In this document: piece after piece, positions 6,268 to 6,322 of the stretch
Position numbering within the stretch: position 1 is the stretch's first letter
Layout of the letters: every line of letters begins with the position of its first letter
Program-made: the position numbers and the translations under genes
The notes under the pieces: model-generated
What the model was told of the DNA's origin: nothing
Database searches by the model: none
Seen by the model: only the letters and a program-made list of their open reading frames with translations
Assembly (NCBI GenBank): GCA_046542355.1
Contig: JBKHBN010000058.1
Coordinates: forward strand, 1 to 6,322
Direction of reading: 5' to 3'
DNA: 6,322 bases
DNA from: UBA1672 sp046542355
Lineage (GTDB): Bacteria > Pseudomonadota > Alphaproteobacteria > Micavibrionales > Micavibrionaceae

Positions 6268-6322
6268 GAGCTATGGCCAAAAGTGGTGTATGGGGATGAG
6301 ATTATAGATTGATGTTGGTCTA
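6268..6322. mobile_element. Terminus of a second insertion sequence (body off the window)
   Basis: Positions 6268-6292 (GAGCTATGGCCAAAAGTGGT...) match the reverse complement of 40-64 at 23 of 25 bases, then diverge. Two well-separated copies of a 25-bp sequence, both pointing outward and each lying at a junction with unrelated sequence, are best read as insertion-sequence termini. The insertion point is 19 bases after the trkH stop, so trkH is intact but cut off from anything formerly downstream. A short ATG frame at 6273 (eight codons) lies within the end and is not a gene. Confidence 0.5.

Noticed and set aside
6273..6299. Eight-codon ATG frame (MAKSGVWG) after trkH
   Set aside because: It lies inside the repeated insertion-sequence terminus, is very short and has no proper ribosome binding site.

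Overview
The window is a moderately AT-rich bacterial stretch that most resembles an alphaproteobacterium. The release factor 2 N-terminus begins MRAEIE, as in alphaproteobacterial RF2, and the OmpA-type lipoprotein has a two-part layout known to me from that class. The genus cannot be read from the sequence. Both ends run into insertion-sequence DNA.

Layout: positions 1-64 look like the terminus of one insertion sequence. It abuts a decayed 3' fragment of an IS481-family transposase with its right end (65-257). Next, on the minus strand, come a gene for an exported, almost entirely coiled-coil protein of unknown function (330-2105) and, upstream of it, prfB for peptide chain release factor 2 (2325-3426). 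prfB is read through a canonical programmed +1 frameshift (CTT TGA C behind an internal GGAGG), so a plain ORF call loses its true N-terminus. Between these two genes lies a perfect 25-bp tandem duplication, each unit holding a near-consensus FNR/FixK-type palindrome.

Divergently, on the plus strand, an OmpA/Pal-type outer-membrane lipoprotein gene (3775-4662) ends in a strong intrinsic terminator (4692-4726). It is followed by a TrkH-family potassium transporter subunit with its own strong ribosome binding site (4806-6248). Nineteen bases after the trkH stop codon the sequence enters a second insertion-sequence terminus (6268-6322). This matches the left terminus in inverted orientation at 23 of 25 positions.

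The chromosomal genes are housekeeping or envelope functions: translation termination, peptidoglycan-outer membrane tethering, potassium uptake and a periplasmic coiled-coil protein. They do not form an evident shared pathway. The prfB/coiled-coil pair reads one way and the lipoprotein/trkH pair the other, with a 348-bp divergent control region between. I see no defence, CRISPR or biosynthetic system. The most notable points are the prfB recoding site, the duplicated FNR-like operator, the uncharacterised coiled-coil protein and the paired insertion-sequence ends.
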